Positions 49,382-57,938 of a stretch of DNA of 64,000 nucleotides are shown piece after piece; the stretch's first letter is position 1, and the number at the start of each line of letters is the position of its first letter. The notes under the pieces are model-generated. The model saw only the letters and a program-made list of their open reading frames with translations. It ran no database searches and was not told the DNA's origin. Location: positions 248,001-312,000 of the forward strand of contig NZ_JAUSNR010000015.1 of NCBI RefSeq assembly GCF_030656345.1. The letters run 5' to 3'. Source of the stretch: Pseudotabrizicola sp. Lineage in GTDB: Bacteria > Pseudomonadota > Alphaproteobacteria > Rhodobacterales > Rhodobacteraceae. The translations under genes and the position numbers were made by a program.

Positions 49382-51943
49382 ATGGACCTGATTGTTTTTC
49401 TCGCCATTTTGTCCGGCCTGTTTCTGGCCATCGCTTTGTCCGAGCCGCTTGCGGCCCGGCTGCGCCTGCCTGTCACGGTGATTCTGGCCGCTGTCGGCAG
49501 TGCGATCGGGGCGGCGGCGGCGTGGTTTTTCCGCACTGACATTACCGATGCGCTGAACCCGCTGGCACTGGCGATTCTGTCGCTGCCGATCTCGTCCGAT
49601 CTGTTCATCTATATTTTCCTGCCGGTGCTGATCTTTCAGGTCTCGCTGACGCTGAACCTGCGGCGGCTGCTGGATGACTGGGTGCCGGTGCTGGTGATGG
49701 CGGTGGTCGCGGTGGTGGTGGCGACCTTTGTGATCGGCATGGCGCTGAAGCCCTTTACCTCGCTGCCGCTGATCGCCTGTCTGCTGATCGGGGCGATTGT
49801 GTCGACCACCGATCCTTCGGCGGTGGTCAGCATCTTCCGCGCGACGCCCGCGCCGCAACGGCTGGCCCGGATTGTCGAAGGCGAAAGCCTGCTGAACGAC
49901 GCCGCCGCCATTGCGCTGACCTCGGTGTTTCTGGTCGCCGTTGCCGCCCGCGATGCCGAGCCGAACATCGGGCTGGCGCTGCTGGAACTGCCCTGGCTGA
50001 TCGCGGCCGGGGGCTTTTTCGGCTGGTTTACCGGGCGGCTGGCGGTGCAGGTGATGGGCTGGATGAACCCCTGGCCGCTGGCGCAGGTGTCGATCAGCTT
50101 TGTCACGCCGTTTGCGACCTTTCTGTTCACCGATCAGGTGATCGGTGCGTCCGGCGTGGTGGCGGTTGTGGTGGCGGGGATGACGGTGAACTTTTCCGCG
50201 CCGGGCCGGATCTCGCCGCCCGCTTTGGCACAGTTGCGCGACGCATGGGCGCTGATCGCCTATTGGGCGGGCGGGCTGATCTTTGTGCTGGCGGCTTTGC
50301 TGGTGCCGCGCGTGCTGGCTGATCTGCGCCCCACCGATATCGGGCTCATTCTGGTGACGGTCATCGCCGCCTTTGTGGCCCGCGCCATCGTGCTTTACGG
50401 CATCCTGCCGCTGCTTACTGCGGCACGCCTGTCACCGCAGGTGGATTCGCCCTACCGCATTGCCATTCTTTGGGGGGGCCTGCGCGGGGCGGTTACGCTG
50501 GCACTGGCACTTGCCGTCACCGAAAACCCCGGCATCTTTGTCGAAACCAAGCGTCAGGTCGGGATCATCGCCACCGGCTTTGTGCTGTTCACCCTGCTGG
50601 TGCAGGGCACCACGCTGCGCTGGGTGATCTCTAAACTGGGGCTGGACCGGCTGTCGCCGCTGGACCGGGCGCTGTCGGATCAGGTGGTCGCGGTGTCCTT
50701 GCAAGAGGTGCGCGAAACCGTCTCGGAAACCGCGCGCGAAATGGACCTGACCCCGGCGATTGTGCGCGATGAGGCGGTGCGCTTTGGCGAACGCCTGAAC
50801 CTTGCGGTCGAACGCGCGGATGAGGCGCGCGACATTCTGGAAAAAGACCGGGTGACGCTGGGCCTGCTGGCGCTTGCCGGTCATGAGCGCGACTTGATCC
50901 TCGAGGCGTTTCAGGAAAACCTGATGTCGGCGCGTCTGGCCGACCGGATGCTGGCCGATGCCGACCGTCTGATCGAGGCCACGCTGACCGAAGGCCGCGC
51001 AGGTTACCGCGCGCAGGCCCGCCGGGCGCTGATCGCCACCCGCACCCTGCGGGCGGCGGAATGGCTGCACAACCGCTTCCGCATCAAGCTGCCGCTGGCC
51101 CGCCTGACCGAAGACAGGTTTGAGGCGCTGGTCGCCCACCGGCAGATGCTGCGCCAACTGACCGGCTTTATCGAAACCCGCATCCTGCGCATCCATAGCC
51201 GCCGGGTGGCGGGCCTGCTGCACGACCTGATCCGGCGCCGGATTGAAGACACCAACCGCGAGATGGAGGGGCTGCGCACCCAGTTCCCCGGTTATGCCGA
51301 AGAGCTGGAGCGCCGTCTGATCCGCCGTCTGGTGATGCAGCGCGAAGAGGCGGAATATGATCAGATGACCGCCGACGGGCTGATCGGGCCAGAGCTGCGG
51401 ATGTCCTTGCGTGACCAGACCGCGGGCGAACGCGATGCGCTTGCCATCCGCCCCCGGCTGGATCTGCGCCTGCAACGCAGCGACATCGTGCGCAGCTTTC
51501 CGCTGTTTTCCGATCTGGATGCCGCGTCTTTGTCGCAACTGGCCAAGCATATGAAGACGGTCTACGCCAAACCCGGCGACATTCTGATGCGCAAGGATGA
51601 CAAGCCCGACCGGGTCTGGTTCATCGCCTCCGGCGCGGTCGAGGCTGAACAGGCCGGCAGCCGGTTCCTGCTGGGCCGGGGTGAGATGTTTGGCCAGCTG
51701 TCGCTGCTGCTGCGCCGTTCGCGCCGCGCGCGGGTTACGGCGATCAGCCACACCACCCTGCTGTCGCTGGAAGAGGCGCGGTTTCTGGAGCTGTTGCGCC
51801 GCGCGCCGCAGCTGTGCACCGCCGTTCAGACCAGCGCCGAAAAGCGCGGCGTGGCGCTGGATGCCAGCCAGTTGCCGCTTGCCGGGACGCCTGCTCCGGC
51901 CAGACCGGGCTGGCTGCGCCGGGTCACCAGCCCGGCCAGATAG
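49382..51943 (+). CDS. CPA1 sodium/proton antiporter with C-terminal cNMP-binding domain
   Basis: 853-aa protein. About 12 transmembrane helices in the first 410 residues carry the NhaP core (GAIVSTTDPSAVVSIFRATP, EGESLLNDAAAIALTSVFLV, GGLRGAVTLALALAV). A long cytoplasmic helical part (about 420-690) follows, then a cyclic-nucleotide-binding beta-barrel (about 700-820: FPLFSDLDAASLSQLAKHMK, RGEMFGQLSLLLRRSRRARV). The phosphate-binding FGE glutamate is replaced by Q, so ligand binding is uncertain. Likely exports Na+ or K+ in exchange for protons at the inner membrane. Confidence 0.9.
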   Translation: MDLIVFLAILSGLFLAIALSEPLAARLRLPVTVILAAVGSAIGAAAAWFFRTDITDALNPLALAILSLPISSDLFIYIFLPVLIFQVSLTLNLRRLLDDWVPVLVMAVVAVVVATFVIGMALKPFTSLPLIACLLIGAIVSTTDPSAVVSIFRATPAPQRLARIVEGESLLNDAAAIALTSVFLVAVAARDAEPNIGLALLELPWLIAAGGFFGWFTGRLAVQVMGWMNPWPLAQVSISFVTPFATFLFTDQVIGASGVVAVVVAGMTVNFSAPGRISPPALAQLRDAWALIAYWAGGLIFVLAALLVPRVLADLRPTDIGLILVTVIAAFVARAIVLYGILPLLTAARLSPQVDSPYRIAILWGGLRGAVTLALALAVTENPGIFVETKRQVGIIATGFVLFTLLVQGTTLRWVISKLGLDRLSPLDRALSDQVVAVSLQEVRETVSETAREMDLTPAIVRDEAVRFGERLNLAVERADEARDILEKDRVTLGLLALAGHERDLILEAFQENLMSARLADRMLADADRLIEATLTEGRAGYRAQARRALIATRTLRAAEWLHNRFRIKLPLARLTEDRFEALVAHRQMLRQLTGFIETRILRIHSRRVAGLLHDLIRRRIEDTNREMEGLRTQFPGYAEELERRLIRRLVMQREEAEYDQMTADGLIGPELRMSLRDQTAGERDALAIRPRLDLRLQRSDIVRSFPLFSDLDAASLSQLAKHMKTVYAKPGDILMRKDDKPDRVWFIASGAVEAEQAGSRFLLGRGEMFGQLSLLLRRSRRARVTAISHTTLLSLEEARFLELLRRAPQLCTAVQTSAEKRGVALDASQLPLAGTPAPARPGWLRRVTSPAR

Positions 51944-51984
51944 CCATGCATGCGGTGCATGGCGCGACGGCGGTTCTGCAGGTT

Positions 51985-51996
51985 GTTAGCGCTATC
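51985..51996. promoter_or_regulatory. LacI-type (CceR-like) operator before a small DUF1127-like gene
   Basis: GTTAGCGCTATC matches GTTAGCGCTAAC at 11 of 12 positions. It lies 66 bases before the 56-aa gene and 42 bases after the antiporter stop. Confidence 0.5.
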
Positions 51997-52061
51997 CTCC
52001 TCCCCCATTTTCAGGGGGGCGGCACGGATAGTCCGGCTGCCTTGAGAGGAAAGGAGAGACC

Positions 52062-52232
52062 ATGGTGTCTGTCTACGCAATGATCCGCGACGCCGCTGTC
52101 ACCTATGCGCGCTTTCGCAAGACCCGTGCCCAGATTGCCAATCTGCCGCTGGATGTGGCGCTTGATCTCGATCTGTATCCCGGCGACGCCGACCGCATCG
52201 CCCGCCGTGCCGTCTATGGTCAGGCGGCCTGA
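52062..52232 (+). CDS. 56-aa DUF1127-like small protein
   Basis: Small basic protein with MIRDAAVTYARFRKTRAQIA and ANLPLDVALDLDLYPGDADR, ending RIARRAVYGQAA. The spacing and the LPLDVALDLDLYPG block look like the alphaproteobacterial DUF1127-type family. An excellent ribosome site (AAAGGAGAG) lies six bases before the ATG. It is short but well supported by its ribosome site and GC-rich codon use. A GTTAGCGC-type operator lies upstream, which suggests carbon-status control. Convergent with coaD (7 bases apart). Confidence 0.78.
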   Translation: MVSVYAMIRDAAVTYARFRKTRAQIANLPLDVALDLDLYPGDADRIARRAVYGQAA

Positions 52233-52239
52233 GCCAACA

Positions 52240-52740
52240 TCAGATCCGCGTGCCGAACCTGTTGCGCAGGGCGGCATCCACGGGCGGGGTCACGAACTTT
52301 GACACGTCGCCCCCCAGCCGCGCGATTTCCTTCACCAGTTTGGACGCGATGGCCTGCCGCCGGGCGTCCGCCATCAGGAACACCGTCTCGATGCTGGAAT
52401 CCAGCGCGCGGTTCATGCCGACCATCTGAAACTCATACTCAAAATCCGCAACCGCCCGCAGCCCGCGCACAATCACCGATGCCCCCACATCACGGGCACA
52501 GTCGATCAGCAGGTTCTCAAACGGATGCACGATGATTTCGCCCCCGGTGATCGCGGTGATGGCGGCACATTCGGCCTGCACCATCCTGACCCGGTCTTCC
52601 AGACTGAACATCGGCCCCTTGTCGCGGTTGATCGCCACCCCGATCACCAGACGGTCCACCAGCGCCATCGCGCGCTGGATGATATCGACATGACCCAAGG
52701 TGATCGGATCAAAGGTGCCGGGATAAAGGCCGATGCGCAT
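52240..52740 (-). CDS. coaD: phosphopantetheine adenylyltransferase
   Basis: Fourth step of coenzyme A synthesis, adding AMP to 4'-phosphopantetheine (166 aa). The nucleotidyltransferase motif GTFDPITLGHVDIIQRA carries the T/HxGH residues, and VRGLRAVADFEYEFQM and SKLVKEIARLGGDVSKFV are family blocks. Natural ATG at 52740 with GGAGG-like upstream sequence (AACCCTCCTATG complement). Stands alone. Confidence 0.97.
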   Translation of the reverse strand: MRIGLYPGTFDPITLGHVDIIQRAMALVDRLVIGVAINRDKGPMFSLEDRVRMVQAECAAITAITGGEIIVHPFENLLIDCARDVGASVIVRGLRAVADFEYEFQMVGMNRALDSSIETVFLMADARRQAIASKLVKEIARLGGDVSKFVTPPVDAALRNRFGTRI

Positions 52741-52850
52741 AGGAGGGTTTTTTTCCGCTGTTCAGATGTCGGGAACGCAACAATAAAGGGCACCGGATTG
52801 CAAGCGTGAAAGCGCCTGCAACAAGGCTCATAAAGGTAGCGGGCGGCGGT

Positions 52851-53285
52851 TCAGAAGCCTTTGATCATGCCTTCCAGCGCGTCTTTTTCGGCCGAAAGCT
52901 CCATCAACCGGGCCTTGACCACATCACCGATGGAAATCAGCCCGACCATCTGGTCGCCGTCCTGCACCGGCATGTGGCGGAACCGGCCTGCGGTCATCCG
53001 CTCCAGCACAGAATCCGCGCTTTCCGCCGCTTCGCAGCACTGCACCACCTTTGTCATGATCGTATCAACCGGCTGGGTCAGACAGGCGGCACCATTCTGC
53101 GCCACCTCTTTCACGACATCCCGCTCTGACACGATGCCCAGAATGGTCTTGCCATCATTGGTCACCACCACGGTGCCAATCTTGCGCGAGGCCAGAATTT
53201 CGGCCACGTGGCGGACATCGGTGCCGGTGGGCACGGTGGTGACATCGTTGCTGGCTTTCAGTTTCAGAATTTGCTGAACAATCAT
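52851..53285 (-). CDS. CBS-domain protein
   Basis: 144-aa soluble protein made of two CBS repeats (a Bateman module): residues about 8-65 (VPTGTDVRHVAEILASRKIG) and about 75-135 (CEAAESADSVLERMTAGRFR). Such stand-alone pairs bind adenine nucleotides and regulate partner proteins. The start at 53285 has GGAGG at good distance; an ATG two codons before abuts the ribosome site. Partner unknown. Confidence 0.88.
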   Translation of the reverse strand: MIVQQILKLKASNDVTTVPTGTDVRHVAEILASRKIGTVVVTNDGKTILGIVSERDVVKEVAQNGAACLTQPVDTIMTKVVQCCEAAESADSVLERMTAGRFRHMPVQDGDQMVGLISIGDVVKARLMELSAEKDALEGMIKGF

Positions 53286-53337
53286 CCTCATCCTCCCTGG
53301 ACGCGTGCCTCAAGGGTCGGCTGGCTGTGGCGGTCTG

Positions 53338-54258
53338 TCAAGCATCCTGTGCCGGCACCGGGACAAAGGTCCTGCCCTCAAGCCGTTGAACTTCGCGGCG
53401 GATACCCTGTGCCAACCCGCCTGCAAACCGTGCCAGCCGGGCGGAATGGGCGTCCCCCTCATGCCGGATCAGCCAGAAGGCGCGGGTCAGGGACAGCGCA
53501 TCGGGCAGCACTTTGACCAGTTCCGGCGCGAAGGGCAGCGCGAAATCATGCGCGACGCCCACGCCCGCACCGGCGCGCAGCAGGTTCAGCTGGACTGAGA
53601 CGGAATTGGAGGCCATCGCGGGTGAGGCCGCGCCCAGCCCGGTCAGATAATCCAGTTCTTTGTCAAAGATCATGTCGGCGATATACCCCACCACCCTATG
53701 GTTCGGCAGGTCGGCCAGTGTGTGCAACGGGGGTGCCTTGGCCAGATAATCCGGATGCGCCGCCAGATGCAGCCGGTAATCGGTCAGCTTTTGCACCGTC
53801 AGCCGCCCGGCCTGTGGGCGGCTGACGCCGATGGCCAGATCCGCCTCGCGCCGCGACAGGTTGAACACGCGTGGCAGGGCCACGATCTGCACCTCCAGCC
53901 CCGGGTTTTCATCACAGATCGTGCGGATCACCTGCGGCAGGATGTAATTGGCGCAGCCATCGGGCGCGCCCAGCCGGATCTGCCCCGACAGCCCCGCCCC
54001 CGCGCCGCCTTTGATCGCCTCCTCCGCGCCCATCAGCGCCGCCTCTGCCGCTTCGGCATGCGGCACCAGCCGGGCACCCTCTTCGGTCAGCGCATAGCCC
54101 AGCGGGGATTTCAGGAACAACCGCGCCCCTGCCCCCGCCTCCAGCCGCGCCACCCGCCGCCCCACCGTGGCCGGGTCCAGCGCCAGTTGCTTGCCCGCGC
54201 CCGACAGGCTTTCCGCCCGCGCGACGGCCAGAAACACCCGCAGATCATCCCAGTCCAT
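53338..54258 (-). CDS. LysR family transcriptional regulator
   Basis: 306-aa LysR-type regulator, starting MDWDDLRVFLAVARAESLSG. The N-terminal winged helix includes LALDPATVGRRVARLEAGAG; the effector domain covers about 90-290. It diverges from mmsA across 91 bases that contain TATCCTGC twice and TGCAA elements, so it probably controls mmsA and its own expression. The open frame extends 19 codons upstream, but the MDWDDL start is the family start. Confidence 0.9.
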   Translation of the reverse strand: MDWDDLRVFLAVARAESLSGAGKQLALDPATVGRRVARLEAGAGARLFLKSPLGYALTEEGARLVPHAEAAEAALMGAEEAIKGGAGAGLSGQIRLGAPDGCANYILPQVIRTICDENPGLEVQIVALPRVFNLSRREADLAIGVSRPQAGRLTVQKLTDYRLHLAAHPDYLAKAPPLHTLADLPNHRVVGYIADMIFDKELDYLTGLGAASPAMASNSVSVQLNLLRAGAGVGVAHDFALPFAPELVKVLPDALSLTRAFWLIRHEGDAHSARLARFAGGLAQGIRREVQRLEGRTFVPVPAQDA

Positions 54259-54349
54259 ATTGCAATCCTGCAAAACCCTTTTGGGATATTGCCGCTTTAT
54301 CCTGCTTTTGTGCAAGGCTATCCTGCGGCCAAACCAAAGGGAGACGACG

Positions 54350-55849
54350 ATGAAAGAAATCGGTCACTGGATCAACGGCAAGCATGTACCGGGCACCTCG
54401 GGCCGCTTTGCCGATGTCTTCAACCCCGCCACCGGCGAAGTGCAGGCCCGCGTGGCGCTTGCCTCAAAGGCCGAACTGGACAGCGCCACCGCTGACGCGG
54501 CGCGCGCACAGGTCAAATGGGGTGCCACCAACCCGCAGCGCCGCGCGCGGGTGATCATGAAGTTCGTGGACCTTTTGAACCGCGACATGGACAAACTGGC
54601 CGAGGCGCTGTCGTCTGAACACGGCAAGACCATCCCCGACGCCAAGGGCGATATCCAGCGCGGGCTGGAGGTGATGGAATTCTGCATCGGCGCGCCGCAT
54701 CTGCTGAAAGGTGAATTCACCGATAGCGCAGGCCCCGGCATCGACATGTATTCCATGCGCCAACCCATTGGTGTGGCAGCCGGAATCACCCCGTTCAACT
54801 TCCCCGCCATGATCCCGATGTGGAAGATGGGCCCGGCGCTTGCCTGTGGCAACGCCTTCATCCTGAAACCATCGGAACGTGACCCGTCAGTGCCGATGAT
54901 GCTGGCCGAACTGATGCAAGAGGCTGGCCTGCCCGATGGCGTGTTGCAGGTGATCAACGGCGACAAGGACGCGGTGGATGCCATTCTGGACAACCCGGAA
55001 ATTGCAGGCATCGGCTTTGTCGGCTCGACCCCGATTGCCGAATACATCTACGGGCGTGGCTGCGCCAATGGCAAGCGCGTGCAATGCTTTGGCGGTGCCA
55101 AGAACCACATGATCATCATGCCCGACGCCGATCTGGATCAGGCTGCCGATGCGCTGATCGGCGCAGGCTATGGCGCGGCTGGCGAGCGTTGCATGGCGAT
55201 TTCCGTCGCGGTGCCGGTGGGGGATGAAACCGCCGACCGCCTGATCGAAAAGCTGATCCCGCGGATCGAGGCGCTGAAGGTCGGCCCCTACACGGGCGGC
55301 AATGATGTGGATTACGGCCCCGTCGTGACTGCTGCGGCCAAGGCCAATATCCTGAAACTGGTGGAATCGGGCATTGCCCAAGGGGCGAAACTGGTGGTCG
55401 ATGGCCGCAATTTCAATCTGCAAGGCTATGAGGACGGCTTCTTCGTCGGCCCGCACCTGTTTGACCATGTGACCACCGACATGGACATCTACCGCAAGGA
55501 GATTTTCGGCCCGGTGCTGTCAACCGTGCGCGCCAAAACTTATGAGGAGGCCATCGGCTATGCGATGGACCACGAATACGGCAACGGCATCGCGCTCTAT
55601 ACCCGCGACGGCGACACCGCGCGCGATTTTGCGCACCGGATCAATGTCGGCATGATCGGCATCAACGTGCCGATCCCGGTGCCGCTGGCCTATCACACCT
55701 TTGGCGGCTGGAAGAAATCGTCCTTCGGGGACCTGAACCAGCACGGGCCGGATGCGTTCCGGTTCTACACCCGGACCAAGACCATCACCTCGCGGTGGCC
55801 GTCCGGCATCAAGGAAGGGGCCAGCCTGAACTTCCGCCAGATGGAATGA
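54350..55849 (+). CDS. mmsA: methylmalonate-semialdehyde dehydrogenase (CoA-acylating)
   Basis: 499-aa aldehyde dehydrogenase in valine and myo-inositol degradation, oxidising methylmalonate semialdehyde to propionyl-CoA. The NAD-binding region is FVGSTPIAEYIYGRG, the catalytic cysteine is in GAAGERCMAISVAVP, and the usual general-base glutamate is replaced by N in FGGAKNHMIIMPDAD, as in MMSDH. GGAAMPM-like FNFPAMIPMWKMGPALACGN is typical. The start at 54350 has GGGAGA upstream. Paired with the divergent LysR gene. Confidence 0.95.
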   Translation: MKEIGHWINGKHVPGTSGRFADVFNPATGEVQARVALASKAELDSATADAARAQVKWGATNPQRRARVIMKFVDLLNRDMDKLAEALSSEHGKTIPDAKGDIQRGLEVMEFCIGAPHLLKGEFTDSAGPGIDMYSMRQPIGVAAGITPFNFPAMIPMWKMGPALACGNAFILKPSERDPSVPMMLAELMQEAGLPDGVLQVINGDKDAVDAILDNPEIAGIGFVGSTPIAEYIYGRGCANGKRVQCFGGAKNHMIIMPDADLDQAADALIGAGYGAAGERCMAISVAVPVGDETADRLIEKLIPRIEALKVGPYTGGNDVDYGPVVTAAAKANILKLVESGIAQGAKLVVDGRNFNLQGYEDGFFVGPHLFDHVTTDMDIYRKEIFGPVLSTVRAKTYEEAIGYAMDHEYGNGIALYTRDGDTARDFAHRINVGMIGINVPIPVPLAYHTFGGWKKSSFGDLNQHGPDAFRFYTRTKTITSRWPSGIKEGASLNFRQME

Positions 55850-55852
55850 TGC

Positions 55853-55883
55853 AAAAAGGGGTGGTCGCAAGACCACCCCTTTC
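55853..55883. terminator. bidirectional terminator between mmsA and a VPLPA-CTERM gene
   Basis: Perfect stem AAAGGGGTGGTC/GACCACCCCTTT with GCAA loop, A-rich on one side and T-rich on the other, between convergent genes. Confidence 0.85.
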
Positions 55884-55916
55884 CCATTCAGCGCCGCGTT
55901 TCAGGGGCGTTGCAGC

Positions 55917-56639
55917 TCAGGCCGCCTTGCGGCGGCGTTTCAGCGCGGCAATGCCACCCATCGCGGTCAGCAACAGCAAGCCAGCGGCTGGCAGTGGCAC
56001 CGGCGTCGGCACATCCACGGGGGCTGGCCCATCGACGGGGCCCGGCGCATCGGCGGTCTGTGGGATTTGGCCGGCGCTCAGACCAGCGGTCCTGAACGCG
56101 TCTTGCCTGCCCGACGCCCCACCGGCCGCGGACCGCACCGACGGCAGATTGGCGAAGGCAACCGCAGGGCCGACCGTCTCGGTCGGCGCATAGGCGTCGC
56201 TCAGAAACAGGTCGAACATGTCGGGGATGCTTTCCGACGGGGCAACCAGATCATAGCCGTAGTTCCAGACCTTGCAGTCACCGTTGACGGAAAGCCAACA
56301 TGGCGTTTTCTTGTATTCATATCTGGCAGGCACAACAGCACTGTCATCAGTCGCAAAAGAGACCGAGGTGATCTGCATCGCCTTTTCAAGCGCAAAGATC
56401 GCCAGTTCTTTGATACCGTTTCCGGCAACCCGGTCGTTGTGGGTTCCGGCATGGGTCATCAGCTTGAAAGACGAATTCTCCACCGATGCGAACGTGATGG
56501 TTTCCAGCCAGCTCTGAGTGGATTTTGTGAAATCAAAGGTATAGCTCGCCGCCTGCGCGGTGCCCGTCGTCAGACAAAAGACAACCGCAGCGGTGGCAAC
56601 CCATCTGCTGGAAATCGCGACCCATTTTGTGGACATCAT
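55917..56639 (-). CDS. VPLPA-CTERM sorted exported protein
   Basis: 240-aa exported protein. The signal peptide (WVATAAVVFCLTTGTAQAAS, cleavage at AQA) starts from the ATG at 56639, which has GGAG six bases upstream. The central part (SYTFDFTKSTQSWLETITFA onward) has no recognised enzyme motif and two cysteines close together. The C-terminus is the sorting signal VPLPAAGLLLLTAMGGIAAL followed by KRRRKAA. A cell-surface protein processed by an exosortase (family knowledge); the ligand is unknown. Confidence 0.82.
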   Translation of the reverse strand: MMSTKWVAISSRWVATAAVVFCLTTGTAQAASYTFDFTKSTQSWLETITFASVENSSFKLMTHAGTHNDRVAGNGIKELAIFALEKAMQITSVSFATDDSAVVPARYEYKKTPCWLSVNGDCKVWNYGYDLVAPSESIPDMFDLFLSDAYAPTETVGPAVAFANLPSVRSAAGGASGRQDAFRTAGLSAGQIPQTADAPGPVDGPAPVDVPTPVPLPAAGLLLLTAMGGIAALKRRRKAA

Positions 56640-56875
56640 TGTCAGCTCCGGTACATTTTCAATTGTTAAAAAGTCATGATCCGACAACGCCCACTACCCC
56701 AGTCCGATCCGTGCCATCGTTATGCCACAAAATTGATGCAAACGCTATGGACCGTCAGCGCTGAAGTCCCGGCGGTTTGCCAACACAGTGTTTCCAAAAA
56801 TAGGGTTAAGACTCCATACCGCGCGGTCATGATCGTTTTTCGGACCGGGAGTTTGTAAGATCCGGTCCTGCCGCA

Positions 56876-56903
56876 TAAAAAAGGGCGACCCAAAGGGCCG
56901 CCC
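56876..56903 (-). terminator. terminator of the downstream VPLPA-CTERM gene
   Basis: Near-perfect stem GGGCGACCC/GGGCCGCCC (56883-56903) with a AAA-type loop, followed on the minus strand by TTTTTT. It lies about 24 bases past the stop of the gene at 56927. Confidence 0.7.
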
Positions 56904-56926
56904 GATCTTCATAAAATACGGAGGTT

Positions 56927-57553
56927 TCAGGCGCGCTTGCGACGACGCAGGGCAGCAAGCCCACCCAGACCCGCGATCATCAGCCAACCTGCGGCCGGCA
57001 GCGGAACCGGGGAAGGTGTATCACCCGGCACGCCATAAACAGAGATGTGGCTGATCTCGCCCGTCACCGTTTTGCCAGCACCGTTGAGCTTTGTGAAGAT
57101 CGACGCATACTCGAACGACGTTGTTCCGGCGACTGCCTTATAGGCAACCCAGAACTCCGGATCGAACCCGCCGCCAGCTTTCAGAACAATCACGATATCG
57201 CTGTAAGTCGAATACAGCGACGCCGCGAGTGTCAGGAATCCAGAAGTGAGGCTGCCAGAGACCGTCAGTGCCGACGCATCGCCTGTGTCTGTGCCGTTCA
57301 GGTCATTGTCGCGCGCAATCAGCTCCCATCCGGTCAGACCGAACAGACCCGATGGCATAACGCTGTTGAGAAGCGCGGCGCTGTCATTTCCAGACCCGCC
57401 GATGCCTGCCTCACCCACGTAGCAGTCTGACGCAGGGGTAACGCCCGTCAGAACGAGCGAGCTGCAGGTCGCAGCTGTGGCCGTGGTTGCAGCCAAGGCC
57501 ATAGCCAGTCCTGCCAACGCGCCCATGGCGTAAGTTTTGATGTCCAAATTCAT
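56927..57553 (-). CDS. VPLPA-CTERM sorted exported protein
   Basis: 208-aa exported protein. Signal peptide AMGALAGLAMALAATTATAA at the N-terminus; the mature part is rich in Gly, Ser, Thr and Asp (GSGNDSAALLNSVMPSGLFG). It ends in VPLPAAGWLMIAGLGGLAAL then RRRKRA. The start at 57553 follows GGAGG. Base composition is less GC-rich than most neighbours. It is the tandem neighbour of the gene at 55917; the two share only the sorting signal type. Function unknown. Confidence 0.82.
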   Translation of the reverse strand: MNLDIKTYAMGALAGLAMALAATTATAATCSSLVLTGVTPASDCYVGEAGIGGSGNDSAALLNSVMPSGLFGLTGWELIARDNDLNGTDTGDASALTVSGSLTSGFLTLAASLYSTYSDIVIVLKAGGGFDPEFWVAYKAVAGTTSFEYASIFTKLNGAGKTVTGEISHISVYGVPGDTPSPVPLPAAGWLMIAGLGGLAALRRRKRA

Positions 57554-57938
57554 ATCCTCCAAAATTGGCTACACGCCGGGACCCCGGTAAAGGTGTCTGG
57601 CACTGGCTCTCGGACCATAAATTTGCCTCAATTCGTGCAACTTGCCCAAGGAAATCGATGAAGCTGGTCGTTTTGCAAGCAGAGGTAGCATTCCGACCCT
57701 GTAAACACTGGGAAATACACGTTGCGGTAATGAATTGTTAACTTATACGAAACACTCGTTTTTTGCCAGAAAACGAATCACCCACAGGTCCGCCCGTCAC
57801 AAGCCTGATCTTGGGGTGCGAAATGGGACTGTTGCCAGCCTGCGAACACCCCATGCGCGCGGGAAAAGCCAGCAGCGCAAGCGCATTCCGGCTGTCTCCA
57901 TTCGTGTCCACGGATCGCAGCCGCCCGATCGCAAACCA
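57554..57938. other. non-coding stretch between a VPLPA-CTERM gene and uvrA
   Basis: About 385 bases with no gene I can support. The left half is AT-rich, presumably the promoter region of the VPLPA-CTERM gene. A short inverted repeat CGTTTT-TTGCCAG-AAAACG is visible near 57757-57775. No other structure was recognised. Confidence 0.5.

Noticed and set aside
56755..56764. TCAGCGCTGA palindrome as another LacI-type operator
   Set aside because: Core differs from both motif families seen in the window and its position does not fit a promoter; likely chance.
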